Shown here: piece by piece, positions 1 to 10,047 of the stretch
Layout of the letters: each line of letters starts with the position of its first letter
How positions within the stretch are numbered: position 1 is the stretch's first letter
Assembly (NCBI RefSeq): GCF_034190915.1
Contig: NW_026947484.1
Span: forward strand, 69,209,482-69,273,481
DNA from: Cavia porcellus
Lineage: Eukaryota > Chordata > Mammalia > Rodentia > Caviidae
Direction: 5' to 3'
DNA length: 64,000 bases
Made by a program: the position numbers and the translations under genes
The notes under the pieces: model-generated
Database searches by the model: none
What the model saw: only the letters and a program-made list of their open reading frames with translations
What the model was told of the DNA's origin: nothing

Positions 1-39
1 GGGGAAAAGATGGAGGGCCAACAGCAGAACGAGAGCGTG

Positions 40-430
40 GCAGAGATGAACCAAAGAATGCTGATTGTAACCATTAATGTAGACAGCCCCAGGTCAGTAA
101 TAAAAAGAAACACAGAGAGAGTGAATCAAGAAACAAGATCCATTGATATACTGTATACAAGAAACACATTTAACTGGAAAGAAAATTCATAGACTGAAAA
201 ACAAAGGAGAGAATACAATTGTTCCATGTGACAGAAGACATTAAAAAAGAAAAAAAAGCAAGAGTAACTTGCCCATCAACTGCAGAATGATAGAAAGATA
301 TGGTATTTTCATGCAGTGGAAAACTACCCAGTATAAAGCAGAATAATCTCAAGGCTCCTGTAAGTAAATGGATGCAACTGGAAATAATGTTCATGGGCAA
401 AAGAGTTCAAACTCCTATATGCGAACCCTA
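40..430 (+). pseudogene. Internally deleted L1 ORF2 remnant, copy A
   Basis: The first part translates to an L1 ORF2 N-terminus-like stretch (VTINVDSPRSVIKRN, then a degraded QETHL-type motif read as TRNTFN). After about 80 bases comes sequence matching the ORF2 C-terminal end (CPSTAE, the region before the YTMEYYSAIK-type motif, and the KWMQLE-type motif), with frame breaks. About 1,100 residues of a normal ORF2 are absent, including nearly all of the endonuclease and all of the reverse transcriptase. The same junction occurs in copies C and E. No function is expected. Confidence 0.7.
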
Positions 431-514
431 GCATAAGAAACAGAAGGAGTTAATGGGATCCAAAAGCAAAATAATTAATGTAAGAGCAGAGGGGAGGAAA
501 TACCAGGGAGGGAA

Positions 515-1200
515 AGGTGGAAACAACTGTTAATTTCTTATTGTCTTATCTTGAACTCTTGCATTGTTTACACAATTTTGTTAGGTTTGATTTTGTTCTG
601 TCTTATTTTATTAGATTTTATGCTTTCAGATGGTAGGGGTAGTTATTTTGAATATAATGGGATATTTTATGGTATTATATTGCTTTATATTGCTTTGAAG
701 TCTTATAATGCTTTCATTTGTTTGATTTTATTCTGCTTTGTTTGATTTTATTATGTGTGATGGTATTAATAGCTATTTTGAAGAAAACAAGACATTATGG
801 CAGCCACTGCTGATTTACTATCATCTTATGTTGAAGTCCTATCATGCTTTTGTTCTTCTGTTTTGGTTGATTCTATCCTGTTGTGTTTTATTTGATTTTG
901 TTATGTGTGATGGTATAGACAACTTTTTTGAGGAAAATGAGAAATTAGAGTAGCCATTGTTCATTTCCTGTTATTTGGTTTTGAAGTCCTAAAATGCTTT
1001 CATTCTTTTGAATGGTTTTATACTATTTTGTTACATTTGATATTATTGTGTGTGAAGGTATGCTCTACTATTTTGAAGAAATGAGACATTATGGTAGCTA
1101 CTGTTGATGTCCTGTTGTCTTGTGAAGTGCTATGTTGCTTGCATTGTTCTGTTCTGATTTGCTTTGTTCTGTTCTTTTTTGTTTTGTTCTCTTTAAAATA
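515..1200 (+). repeat. 3' UTR tandem repeat array, copy A
   Basis: About four to five degenerate direct units of 130-150 bp. Each has a 'tgaagtcct' block, a T-rich 'tttgattttatt' block and an 'agctattttgaaga' block. The last block recurs near 641, 771, 921 and 1065. The same array, with different copy number, is in all the half-L1 copies of this window. Confidence 0.75.
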
Positions 1201-1344
1201 AAAAAAAAAGTTGAGCACACTTAGAAAGCATATAAAAAAAACTTATGCACAGTATGTCACTTCACTATCCCTGAAAACAGACATTTCCTTTTCCTTTATT
1301 ACCCCCAACACCCCACCTCTTGGGGAAGTGGTTTCACATCTGCG

Positions 1345-1635
1345 GAATCAAAGGGCCAGGGCTCACCTACCACTGCCTTCATAATCCTCTCATCCCTGAA
1401 CTCTAGCCATGCTGATTCCTTTCTCTATCTACATTGCTGCATCCAAGTGAGGGCCATCATCTTGTCACCTCACTGCTGTAATAACTGAGCCGCAGCTGCC
1501 CTTTCACTTTCTGTGCTGCACCCAGCGATAAACCTAAACATAACCCTGATGCACTTGTCCTACCCTGCTCTCAATCCTTAAATGCTCTTTTTCACTCTCT
1601 CTACCTCCACTGTTACTTGCTGTTCAAAACAAAAA
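1345..1635 (+). mobile_element. L2 (LINE-2) fragment
   Basis: C/T-rich sequence with the wording of the L2 coding/3' part: a 'gccatcatcttgtcacctc' block followed by 'taataactgagccgcagctgcc', as in the mammalian-wide L2 consensus. It is strongly diverged, with no reading frame left. Confidence 0.5.
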
Positions 1636-1639
1636 TTGA

Positions 1640-2030
1640 GGGCAGGGGATTTGTACTTATTTCAGGAGTTTCAAAGTGACTTACTTTTTGAAAACAAAAC
1701 AAAACAGACAACTGAGAAAGATTTTATTTATCCCAGGGATATGAGTTTAACTGAGTGACTAAAAAATAGCATAGTGTGTTATGGCCCAAGGGAGAAAGAA
1801 ATGCTTTTCAAAAGAAGTGGAAAATGGCCTAAGAGAAAGAAGAAAAAGAAAACAGAAATCACGAGGAAGTCTGTCTGGACTTGAGAGCCCACACTGATGT
1901 AGGAGGATGGGAGAGTGCATAGAGTGTACTAAAAAGAAAGAAAAGGAAATAGATGGCTCATTCAATGCATATACTATACAGAAAGATGTGAAGAAGAATT
2001 AGTGGTGGATTTTTAAAAAACAGTAAAGTG
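1640..2030. other. No recognised feature
   Basis: A-rich single-copy-looking sequence between an L2 and an L1 fragment. The short open frame on the minus strand (1759-1965) has no recognisable similarity and is not called. Confidence 0.5.
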
Positions 2031-2034
2031 AACC

Positions 2035-2585
2035 AGTTGGTAATTTGACAGAATTACATAAATAAACTTTTTAAAAACCCATGAGCAATTTGGAAGAAGC
2101 AAAGGGGAGAATAATGTATGAAATCTACATACTTGTGATCCAATGATTTCTTTCCTGGGTACTTACCCACAAGAAATTATTTGTACATGGTTACTCATAA
2201 AATTTTTATTCAAAGTAACCAAAAAATAGAAAAAGTTAATGTTCATCTACCAATAGATAAGCAGATTAACAAGTTGTGGTATGTTTCTAAATAGCTATAG
2301 TGAATCTTTTATATTAATACATTAAACCCTCATTCTGAGTACAGAAGCCAAACATCAAAGAACACATACTATATGATTCTTCCATTGAAGCTTATAGAAG
2401 GAACACAACTAATATATGTATAATATACAGACATCAGATTGCTTCCTGGAAACAGGATGGATTTAGAGAAAGAGGGAGTTTGCAACAAATGGCCATAGGA
2501 GAATTTGCAGCTGATGACAGAAGTGTCCTATGACTTCCCTGATAGACATTTGTCCAGATCTATGAAAATGTTCTGTGATATTTAA
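2035..2585 (+). mobile_element. Ancient L1 (L1M) 3' end fragment
   Basis: Carries the characteristic end of an old L1: a 'gtgatccaatgatttctttcc' region, 'tacccacaagaaat', a degraded 'caaccaatgtccatcaac' region around 2245, 'agaagccaaacatcaaagaa' around 2345, and 'gaaaatgttctgtgat' at the end. Many substitutions and no open frame indicate an old insertion that predates the half-L1 copies. Confidence 0.8.
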
Positions 2586-3010
2586 CAACTTGACGTGGCC
2601 CTGAGATGCAATAGTACTGTTTAAGCATCATTTCTAAGTGTGTTTGTGAGGGTATTTCTGAAAGAGATTAGCAGCTACATTGATTATTGGCTAGATAGGT
2701 TAGCTCTCCAAATGGATGGACCTCGTCCAATCTACTGCAGACCCAAATAGAACAAAAATGCAGAGAATAGAAGTTTGCCCTCTCTGCTTGACTGAGCAGT
2801 AACAGCAAACTTCTGCAGGTGGAGATCCCATTCATAAGACTTTAGAGGAGAGTGGGATCTACACCACTGGCTTTCAAGCTGTCAGGCATTTGAACTATGT
2901 CATGGACCTTCCTGAGTCTCCACTTATAGAGGTAGAGAGAGCAGAAACTTCTTAGCCTCTTACTCACATGGGACAATAACGTATAATGACATAGATAGAT
3001 GGATGAGATA
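2586..3010 (+). mobile_element. MLT2-like (ERVL) solo LTR
   Basis: The order of blocks matches MLT2-type LTRs: 'gtgtttgtgagggtatttctg', 'gagattagcagctacattg', 'ggatggacctcgtccaat', then 'aatagaacaaaaatgcagag' and a 'ctctctgcttgactgagc' block. There is no internal retroviral sequence. It abuts the old L1 directly. Confidence 0.7.
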
Positions 3011-4085
3011 TAGGTGATATATAGAGAGATAAAACAAAATGTGCTATTATATGTAAATTGCGATTCAACAAAATTGGCTTCTTCAGTTTTTTTCCAAGTT
3101 TTAAAGGAAGTGCATGCGTTCTTTCAAGGAGCATCTAACCTAGCTCTGGGGACCACTATCATATTTGTTGACGATGGGAACCATGAATTTACAGAGCCAG
3201 GCTATTTTTAGAAACCCAAAAAAATTATATGAGTGCTAATAGAAAGAACCAGAACACTTTTCTTCCATAAGAAACACTAATAAGAGATCAGGAATGACAA
3301 AATACCTACTTGTGCAGTTGTACAAAGTGAGAGAAGCAGCATGAGCCCATCCGGGGCACCACGGAGAGAAGTTTGGCATCAGCAGCAAAAGCAAAATTTA
3401 ATTAGCTTCTGAGAACATCACTAGAGACATTACTGGGTTATACTTTATTATAATAATTAGTATGATATAAGTCTTTAATATTCTCTCCTGCATTCTCAAA
3501 CTAATGTGATCTGGGGAAAAATGAAATGTGTATCTATCTTATGGCATTCTAACAAGGTCTGAGAAAACACATGAATAAGACTGTAGACACTTAGCTTCTT
3601 TTAACTTGAGTTCCTCATTTTAAAAATAAAAACGTTAGTATGGGTGACATCCCAAGTCTCTTAATTTCATATCCTAAAGTATAGTTGCAATCTTCAGACA
3701 ATGGGAGGTAATGACACTCATGCTCATAATGGTAAAAAATGAATAAAGCATCAATAAAGTAGTTATATACATGAAAAAAATCAAGTAAATAATTATAACA
3801 TTACACAATCTGGTGGAATTGAATTTTAATGTCATCATACAAAATAACATTAGATGTTTCAGTAGAGCAGATAGAAACAAGATAACTATACAAAAATAGC
3901 AAACCAGCATGATTCCTATATACTAGGAAAAGCTGTAACTATAAAGAATGAAAATAAAAATATTATATTTAAATGTTTATTAAATAATAACAATCATAAC
4001 AATAAATTTACAAAATTCATACAGATAGCAAATAATCTTCCAGAGAACTATAAAATATTTAAGTGAAAACACTGTACAATATTTT
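3011..4085. other. AT-rich sequence, no recognised feature
   Basis: No repeat family or gene was recognised. Open frames at 3014-3211 (+) and 3674-3910 (-) are of the length expected by chance in AT-rich DNA and show no known motif. Confidence 0.5.
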
Positions 4086-4089
4086 TGAT

Positions 4090-5480
4090 GGAGGCCTTAA
4101 CTACCTTGATTTCACAGGTCCTCTCAAGCTACAAACATTCCACTCTGCTTTCCCCTTCACAGTAAAAAATTCCCAACTTCATTTCCTTACCTTGAAGTTA
4201 CTATCCAAATGACTACAATGTGTTTGTGCCCTTTTTAAGCTACTGAATCTGTTTCCTACTGTGTCATTAGCAACATATCTGTTGCTAAACTAGTGACAAT
4301 TTCACAGTCGTTGTAGCTCCTAATATGTAAGGGGCATTTAACAAGATGATCATCAACCCCTTTTAAAAAAGAAAATAATTTCTTCTATTTTTAAGATATC
4401 ACCCTCACCTGTCATACTGCCCACTCCCAAGAAGCTTCTTGCTTCTTGTTTCATTCTGGGGCTCCCCATCCTCTGTTTGCACCATAAGTATCAGTGATTT
4501 TTAGACCCTCCATAGACCTGCATGAGGAGCTATGCCCACACCTATCACTTAGTATACAAATTTGTGTCTTCGGCTCATCTTACTGTCATCTAAGCCCCAA
4601 ATTAACACAGCCAGTTGTCTCCTGGATAGACAGTTTTCAGGGACCACACACATACAAAGTAAGTATCAGCTCACTTCCTATCCAGGTTTCCTGGGTTCCC
4701 TCTCAGTGAATGGAACCAACATGCACCTGAATGCTCTGTTATGTTATATCTGATCTTTCCCTCTCCCAAATTTTAAAAGCCCACTGAACCATCAATTTCT
4801 GAGAATTTTATACCCTAAATATCTTACAAATATACCACATTTGTCAAATCCATCCATGTCTCTCCATGCTTGGTGCCACTACTGTGCCCTAGACCAGCAT
4901 CAAAATTTTTATCTCTGATTTATTAGAATAACTGATGCTTTCCCCACAGTTGTTTTGCCTTCACTCCAGTTGATCCTTCGTATTAAAACCAGACAGATCT
5001 GTTCTGACTTTGAATCTGGTCAAGCCGCCATCTAACTTATATCTTTTCAACAATTCCCTATGGATCTGAGTGAGTTTCAAGCTCTTTAACATGGCTTAGG
5101 CCTTTTGATCTGCCCTCTTTCCAGAACTAAACTTCTGTACTCTTCTCTAGTCATACAGAATTATGCTCCATTTGTGAAATCTATCAGATGCTTTACTCAC
5201 TCGTGACTGTCGTAGAGAATCTCTTTTGATTATTAATAATGTTTTCTGTCATCTATTTGCCTGCTTGTCATAAGCCTGAGGACTAACATAGATGTCACTC
5301 ATCTAGGAAGCCTTCTCTCTTACCATGTCACCCCCAGTACCTGTGCCTCTCTTCCTACTACTCATGTTTCACTGGGTTGCACAAATCCAGTTTCCTGTCT
5401 CCTGTTAGAAACTATGAATACGAGAGCAGGAACCACTTCCTTCTGACACCATGCGACATCTCTCCTGACTAGTTTCTGAA
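4090..5480 (+). mobile_element. Long L2 (LINE-2) fragment
   Basis: About 1.4 kb of C/T-rich sequence follows the L2 consensus order: a 'ccactctgctttccccttcac' block, a 'catctaagccccaaattaac' block, 'gaatggaaccaac', 'aaatccatccatgtctctcc', 'cttcactccagttgatcctt', and near the end 'ggaagccttctctcttacc' and 'gagagcaggaacc'. No frame survives. The assignment rests on wording recalled from the family, so the edges are approximate. Confidence 0.6.
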
Positions 5481-6314
5481 CGTGATGAGTTCAGTCATTA
5501 TGGAATAAAGTCATTAACTGTAGAGCTATAATGATGAAGAAAACAATACTAATACTGGAACAGATAAAAAAAATAGCAGAATAAAAAGGAAAAGTGATCC
5601 TTATAAGAGGAATTTAATGAGAACATCACTATAAGTATGAGAAGGTAAGATTGCTTTAGTTACTATGGATAAGGGTTTTCAGGCAAACGGTGGATAAAGA
5701 TTCTTTAAGGTTAAAATTTATGCAAAATGTCATAATAATTACTTGACTTCATAATCATTTGTGTGGCTGTTAATGCAAGTCTTATGAGCTGAAATAAAGA
5801 GCAAGTTGAAAACTAGATAAAAATATTATTTGCTAAATATTACAGGCTAAGGGTTAAAATCCTTTTTATAGAGTTTCCCCATGTTTTTAAAAAAACATGA
5901 TGATCCCAGAAATCAAGCCAAAGACATAAGGAAATATAAAGAAAGAAATACAAATTAATAATGATTTTAAAGTGTTCAACTTCTATTGTAATCAAAGAAA
6001 TTCAAATTTTAAACTTTCATATTAGTAAAGCTGTTTTAGTTTCCTTTTATTAGTATATATTTGTGATACATAATAATTATATTATATTGGCAAATATACA
6101 CATCATGCCTTAACCATAGTAAACATTTTCAGTGAGAAAAATTCCAAATATTTTAAGGAAAATGGAACGGAAAGCATTACTGGGAAAGTGAGAAATAGTT
6201 ACAACTTTCTATTATGTAGTTTGCAGTATATATCAAGAGTTCTTAAACCGTGTAATAATCTAGATTTCTCTTCCCTTTGAAGAATCAAGCCTAAGAAAAT
6301 AACCTCCAAAATAT
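5481..6314. other. AT-rich sequence, no recognised feature
   Basis: No repeat family or gene was recognised between the L2 and copy B. A near-palindrome lies at 5880-5899 (catgttttt / aaaaacatg). Confidence 0.5.
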
Positions 6315-6331
6315 AAATATTAATCACAATA
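6315..6331. repeat. Target-site duplication, left copy, element B
   Basis: AAATATTAATCACAATA, identical over 17 bp to 10031-10047. The A/T-rich composition fits L1 endonuclease target choice. Confidence 0.95.
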
Positions 6332-6827
6332 GGAGATCCTAAAATGGTGACTTGCTAGGGGATCGGGCGGAGAGTCTCTCCGGAGAAATCATATTAGATG
6401 CTAGAATATGACAACATGGAGAGGGCCAGATGAATGGATAACGATTCTTATTAACCAAGACAGCATGGCTGGAGGATTTAAAGTTGTGCTGAGACTGCAA
6501 AGGCTGATAATGGGAGGCTGCAAATCCCGTACCTTTAATGCAGCAAACTGACCTGTGGACCCAACAGGAAAAGCTGTGTTGGTTTTGGTGACTGCTGGAA
6601 ACTGAGACCCGGGAACCCGGGAAGCAGCCAGGACTGCCCTGCTGCACCAGGGAGATTGTGAAAGGCTTTGGAGCTCCGAAGCCAAATGCTGTGCAGTTTT
6701 CTGACCATTCCATGCTGTGCCAGGAGCGCAGTGAGGGCGAGCGGCATGGTGTGCAGTAGACTCAAGAGGAGGACCTGCACCGAGCCCTGGTGAGTACTGG
6801 GGACTGGGTCCCACGGCTGCTGGGGTT

Positions 6828-7177
6828 GGCCAGAGAACATCTTGGAACTGAGCAGAGCCCATCACCACGGGGACATCAATAACACAGAGAGTCTGGCGAA
6901 AGACATCTTAGAGTTGGGCAGAACCTGCGGCTCGGTGACATCACCGAGTCACCCCTGTAGAGAGGTCTGGTGGAGGACATCTTGAAATTGGGCAGAGCCT
7001 GATGCCTGTATGAGCCTCAGCATCATACAGAGAACTAGTGGAAGACATCTTGGAATTGGGCAGACCCGCTGTCCTGGTGCTCCTGTCACAGGGAGGTCTG
7101 GCAGAGAACAGCTGGGATTTGGGCAGAACCCTGTGCCACGGTAACATTAGTCAACTGCTTCTGGCACAGAGAGAACT
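6828..7177 (+). repeat. 5' UTR tandem monomers of copy B
   Basis: Five direct units start at 6828, 6895, 6969, 7037 and 7100, with a partial sixth at 7178 (spacing 67, 74, 68, 63, 78). Each begins 'ggcagaagacatcttggaat'-like, continues 'tgggcagagcc', and ends 'acagagaggtct'-like. Some rodent L1 families, such as those of mouse, use tandem 5' monomers as RNA polymerase II promoters. A promoter role here is by analogy only. Confidence 0.85.
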
Positions 7178-7440
7178 GGCAGGATCTGCTTAGGGCCCAA
7201 TAAGCAGATACAAAATAGTCACAATTCTGTGACATCCAGAAAGTACAGCCTAATTTATGGATTGACTGGCACAGAGGCTGGAGGCTAGCCTGTACCACCC
7301 CTGCATCCCAGCCTATCCCAGATAACAGCAAATTGGGGAGGACAGCAAAAACCCAAGTCAGCATGCTTCTGAAAGGCCCTAAGCAATACGGAGAGGGCCA
7401 GAGACCCCCAGAACACTCCAGTCTGAAAGAATCCAGAAAC

Positions 7441-8538
7441 ATGACAAGAGATAAAAATTTAAAAAAAATCTCCAGCTGCCCAACATGAGAAAATAAGCCC
7501 AGGAGAAGTAAACACTGAAGAGAACAAGCACAATAACCATCCAATACTGGACACACCATCAGCCAAAATTAAAAAATACCTCCATGACCTCATAGATGAA
7601 TTTAAAGCTGTACTTCTGATCCAAGTGAGGCAAAGATATAAAGAGATTAATTAAAGAAAGGACAAGCCCCACCCAAGAGAACACAGATGGAAGAACTGAG
7701 GAAATCAGAAAAGAAAGAGAAACTTCTGAAGAAGAATTTAAACATAACTTAGAATACATGAAACAGATCCAAAGAGATTACCAGGAAACTAAAAACTCCA
7801 TTGAACACTGGCAAAATATCCTGACAGAAACTAAAGACAGCCTTCTGAAACTTGAAGAGAGATTTATGGCATGTGATCGTGAAAGAAAAAGCCTCTTAAA
7901 AATAACAAGGAACCAGAAAGAAACAATTCAAAGGCTAGAAGATGACAAAAAGATACATAACTTAAGAATAAAAAATGTGAGTGAGGAAGCAGGAGCAACC
8001 AAAAATGAAATACAAAGAATATTCACAGATATATTAAAGCAAAATTTCCCATGTATAGCAAAAAGAAATGATATCCAGATAAAAGAGGCATACAGAACAC
8101 CAGCTACCTACAACCAAAACAGATCTATGCCTAGACATATAATAATCAAGATTCCAGAAATCCACCAAAAGAACAGAATATTAAAAGCAGCCAGAGAAAA
8201 GAAGCAGATTACCTACAATGGGAAAATTATCAAAATAACAACAGATTTATCAACACAAACTCTTAAGTCAAGAAGGGAATGGGGAGAAATATTCCAAGTC
8301 CTGAAAGAAAATAATATGCAACCAAGGCTCATATACCCGTCAAAACTCTCTCAAAATTAATGGAGAAATAAGATGCTTCAAAGACAAGGAGGAACTGTGG
8401 GAGTTCGTGGCCACCAATCCAACCCTACAGAGAGTGCTGAAGGACATTCCAGAGGAAGAGAGGAAGGGATACCAGGATTCCAGCAACAGTGGCAGAGAGG
8501 CCTCAATAAACGGGGCAGACAGTGGAATGAGGGAATAA
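7441..8538 (+). pseudogene. L1-type ORF1 (RNA-binding chaperone) pseudogene, copy B
   Basis: The largest open piece is 7758-8360 (200 codons). It has a coiled-coil segment (KNSIEHWQNILTETKDSLLK onward), an RRM-like start (LRIKNV), the NFP motif, the C-terminal domain hallmark MPRHIIIKIPEI, and REWGEIFQVLKENNMQPRL ahead of YPSKLS. These are diagnostic of LINE-1 ORF1p, which coats its RNA as a trimer. Upstream coding similarity to copy D's ORF1 N-terminus is visible from about 7485, but it is interrupted by a stop near 7646 and by frame changes. After 8345 the tail continues in another frame to a TAA at 8536-8538. The ATG at 7441 is the likely ancestral start. It is non-functional as it stands. 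Confidence 0.88.
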
Positions 8539-8599
8539 GGTGGACAAATTATAGCAGAAAGGTGGAGTAGCAGACATGAGGCAGAGACGGTAAGCTATA

Positions 8600-10030
8600 G
8601 TCTTTAGTATAGACAGCTCTGAAACACTATTAAAAAAGACAGAGGTCATTGTTAATAGTGTATCAGGATTTAAAAGACACATAGTCTTATGGCCATATTT
8701 AGTTTGAATTTAATTTGTTCTGGTCTGTCCACTCATGTCAGATTTGAGGGCACAGACATCTGACCCAAAAATAGCAGGTTATACCATGGTAACTATCCTT
8801 ACTTTCCTATTAACTTAAACTGAAATCCTGTATTACTTACATTGTCTTACTATGACTGATCTTAATTGAATCTGAATCATAAGACCATGGGTTGGCCTTG
8901 GTTGATTTTATTTGAATTTGGTATGCTTGTTAGTATCAACCCTAAAAGTAGAGGCGACTACTCTGAAGATGACAAGATGTAAAGGATATCCATACTGGTA
9001 TTAACTATTAACAGCTCTCAAATCTTACAATGCTTTCAAAGTTGTGTTTTTATAAAAATAGGTAATACTACGTTTAACTATATTAAGCCGATGTTGTGGA
9101 CAAATCTATTGAAAATAACAAGAGAAAACATAGTAACTACAGAAGATCACCTATATTGTGGTCTTATATATGTTATCCATTGCATGTTTTTCTAGGAATT
9201 TGTTTTGCTGTCTTGTTATGACTTGGTTTTCCCTATAATACAGAGTGGATAGATATATATGTAGAAATTCACACATGAGTTTTTTTTAAAAAAAATTATT
9301 TACGGGAACAGATTATATAATGCAAGATGTAATGAAAAGATACTCTGAAGAAGAGACGCTAAGAAACCCAATGCTAATTTTGTAGCATTATGATATAAAT
9401 TCTAGCAATACTATTGTTTGCTGATTAGAATGACATTGGTCTGGTCTCTTGAGTTCAATTTCAGCATATGTAGAGATGCGGACAGCTATCACGAAGAGAA
9501 TGAGAGATGTGAAGGTAGCTTATTATTGTCTTCCCTAATGTTGGATCTTGAAGACCTAAAGAGCCTTCATCATCCTGTAATGATTTGATTAGCTCTATAA
9601 TATGCAATAAGTATATAAAGTGGGTGAAGATGGGGACAACTATTTGTAAGAAACTAGAGACAGTTAGATAGACAGTGAAGATCTCCAGTGGACTTGCTTT
9701 GAAATCTGTATTTCTTTAAATTGTTTTTTAAACTGTTTTGTTCTGTTTTGAAATGTTTAATCTTACCGTCTTTGAGATGTAAAACAAGTGTGTAGGACTG
9801 ATAACCATATTACTGAGTTTTTGTTCGATCATTGAACAGAACTGTTTGTAGTGTCACTTTTTGAATGTCATTCTAAATACTTTAATTTTGTAACCTGAAC
9901 AGCTATTTCTAAGATGACAATATGTAACTTATCAACCGGCGATTTCTTACCATTTGTTTTTCTATAATTTTGTATTATTTCTACCCTTTTTTATCTCCAT
10001 GTATTTTTGTTTCCTTTTCTTTAAATAAAA
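8600..10030 (+). repeat. 3' UTR repeat array and 3' terminal block, copy B
   Basis: Degenerate direct units of about 150 bp. The 'actattctgaagatgacaag'-type block recurs near 8953, 9105, 9332, 9480, 9635 and 9898; the wider gaps suggest eroded units. The last 240 bases (from 'aaccatattactgagttt' at 9803) match the end of copy D and finish in an A-rich tail. Confidence 0.75.
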
Positions 10031-10047
10031 AAATATTAATCACAATA
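10031..10047. repeat. Target-site duplication, right copy, element B
   Basis: AAATATTAATCACAATA, identical to 6315-6331. It sits directly after the A-rich 3' tail. Confidence 0.95.

Larger units (their letters stand above)
1..1215 (+). mobile_element. Half-L1 (HAL1-like) retrotransposon copy A, type I, 3' part
   Basis: The window opens inside this element, so its ORF1 and 5' end lie upstream. What is visible is a short ORF2 start (about 40-190), a direct jump to the ORF2 C-terminal end (about 270-420), then a T-rich 3' UTR of tandem units and an A-rich tail near 1196-1210. The order and junction match copies C and E in this window. It is a non-autonomous LINE-1 derivative: no endonuclease core or reverse transcriptase is encoded. 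No TSD can be tested because the 5' end is missing. Confidence 0.8.
6332..10030 (+). mobile_element. Half-L1 retrotransposon copy B, type II, complete
   Basis: A 3.7 kb insertion bounded by a perfect 17-bp TSD. In order it has: a GC-richer 5' UTR with tandem monomers (6828-7177), a damaged ORF1 (7441-8538), a long degenerate 3' UTR repeat array and a 3' terminal block (9790-10030) ending in 'taaataaaa'. No ORF2 sequence is visible: ORF1 is followed within about 60 bases by 3' UTR-like DNA. It must therefore have been mobilised by L1 enzymes in trans. Copy D shares the 'ggagat' 5' start and the 3' block. Confidence 0.92.

Noticed and set aside
6332..10030. Autonomous L1
   Set aside because: No endonuclease, reverse transcriptase or Cys-rich coding sequence in any frame between ORF1 and the tail.
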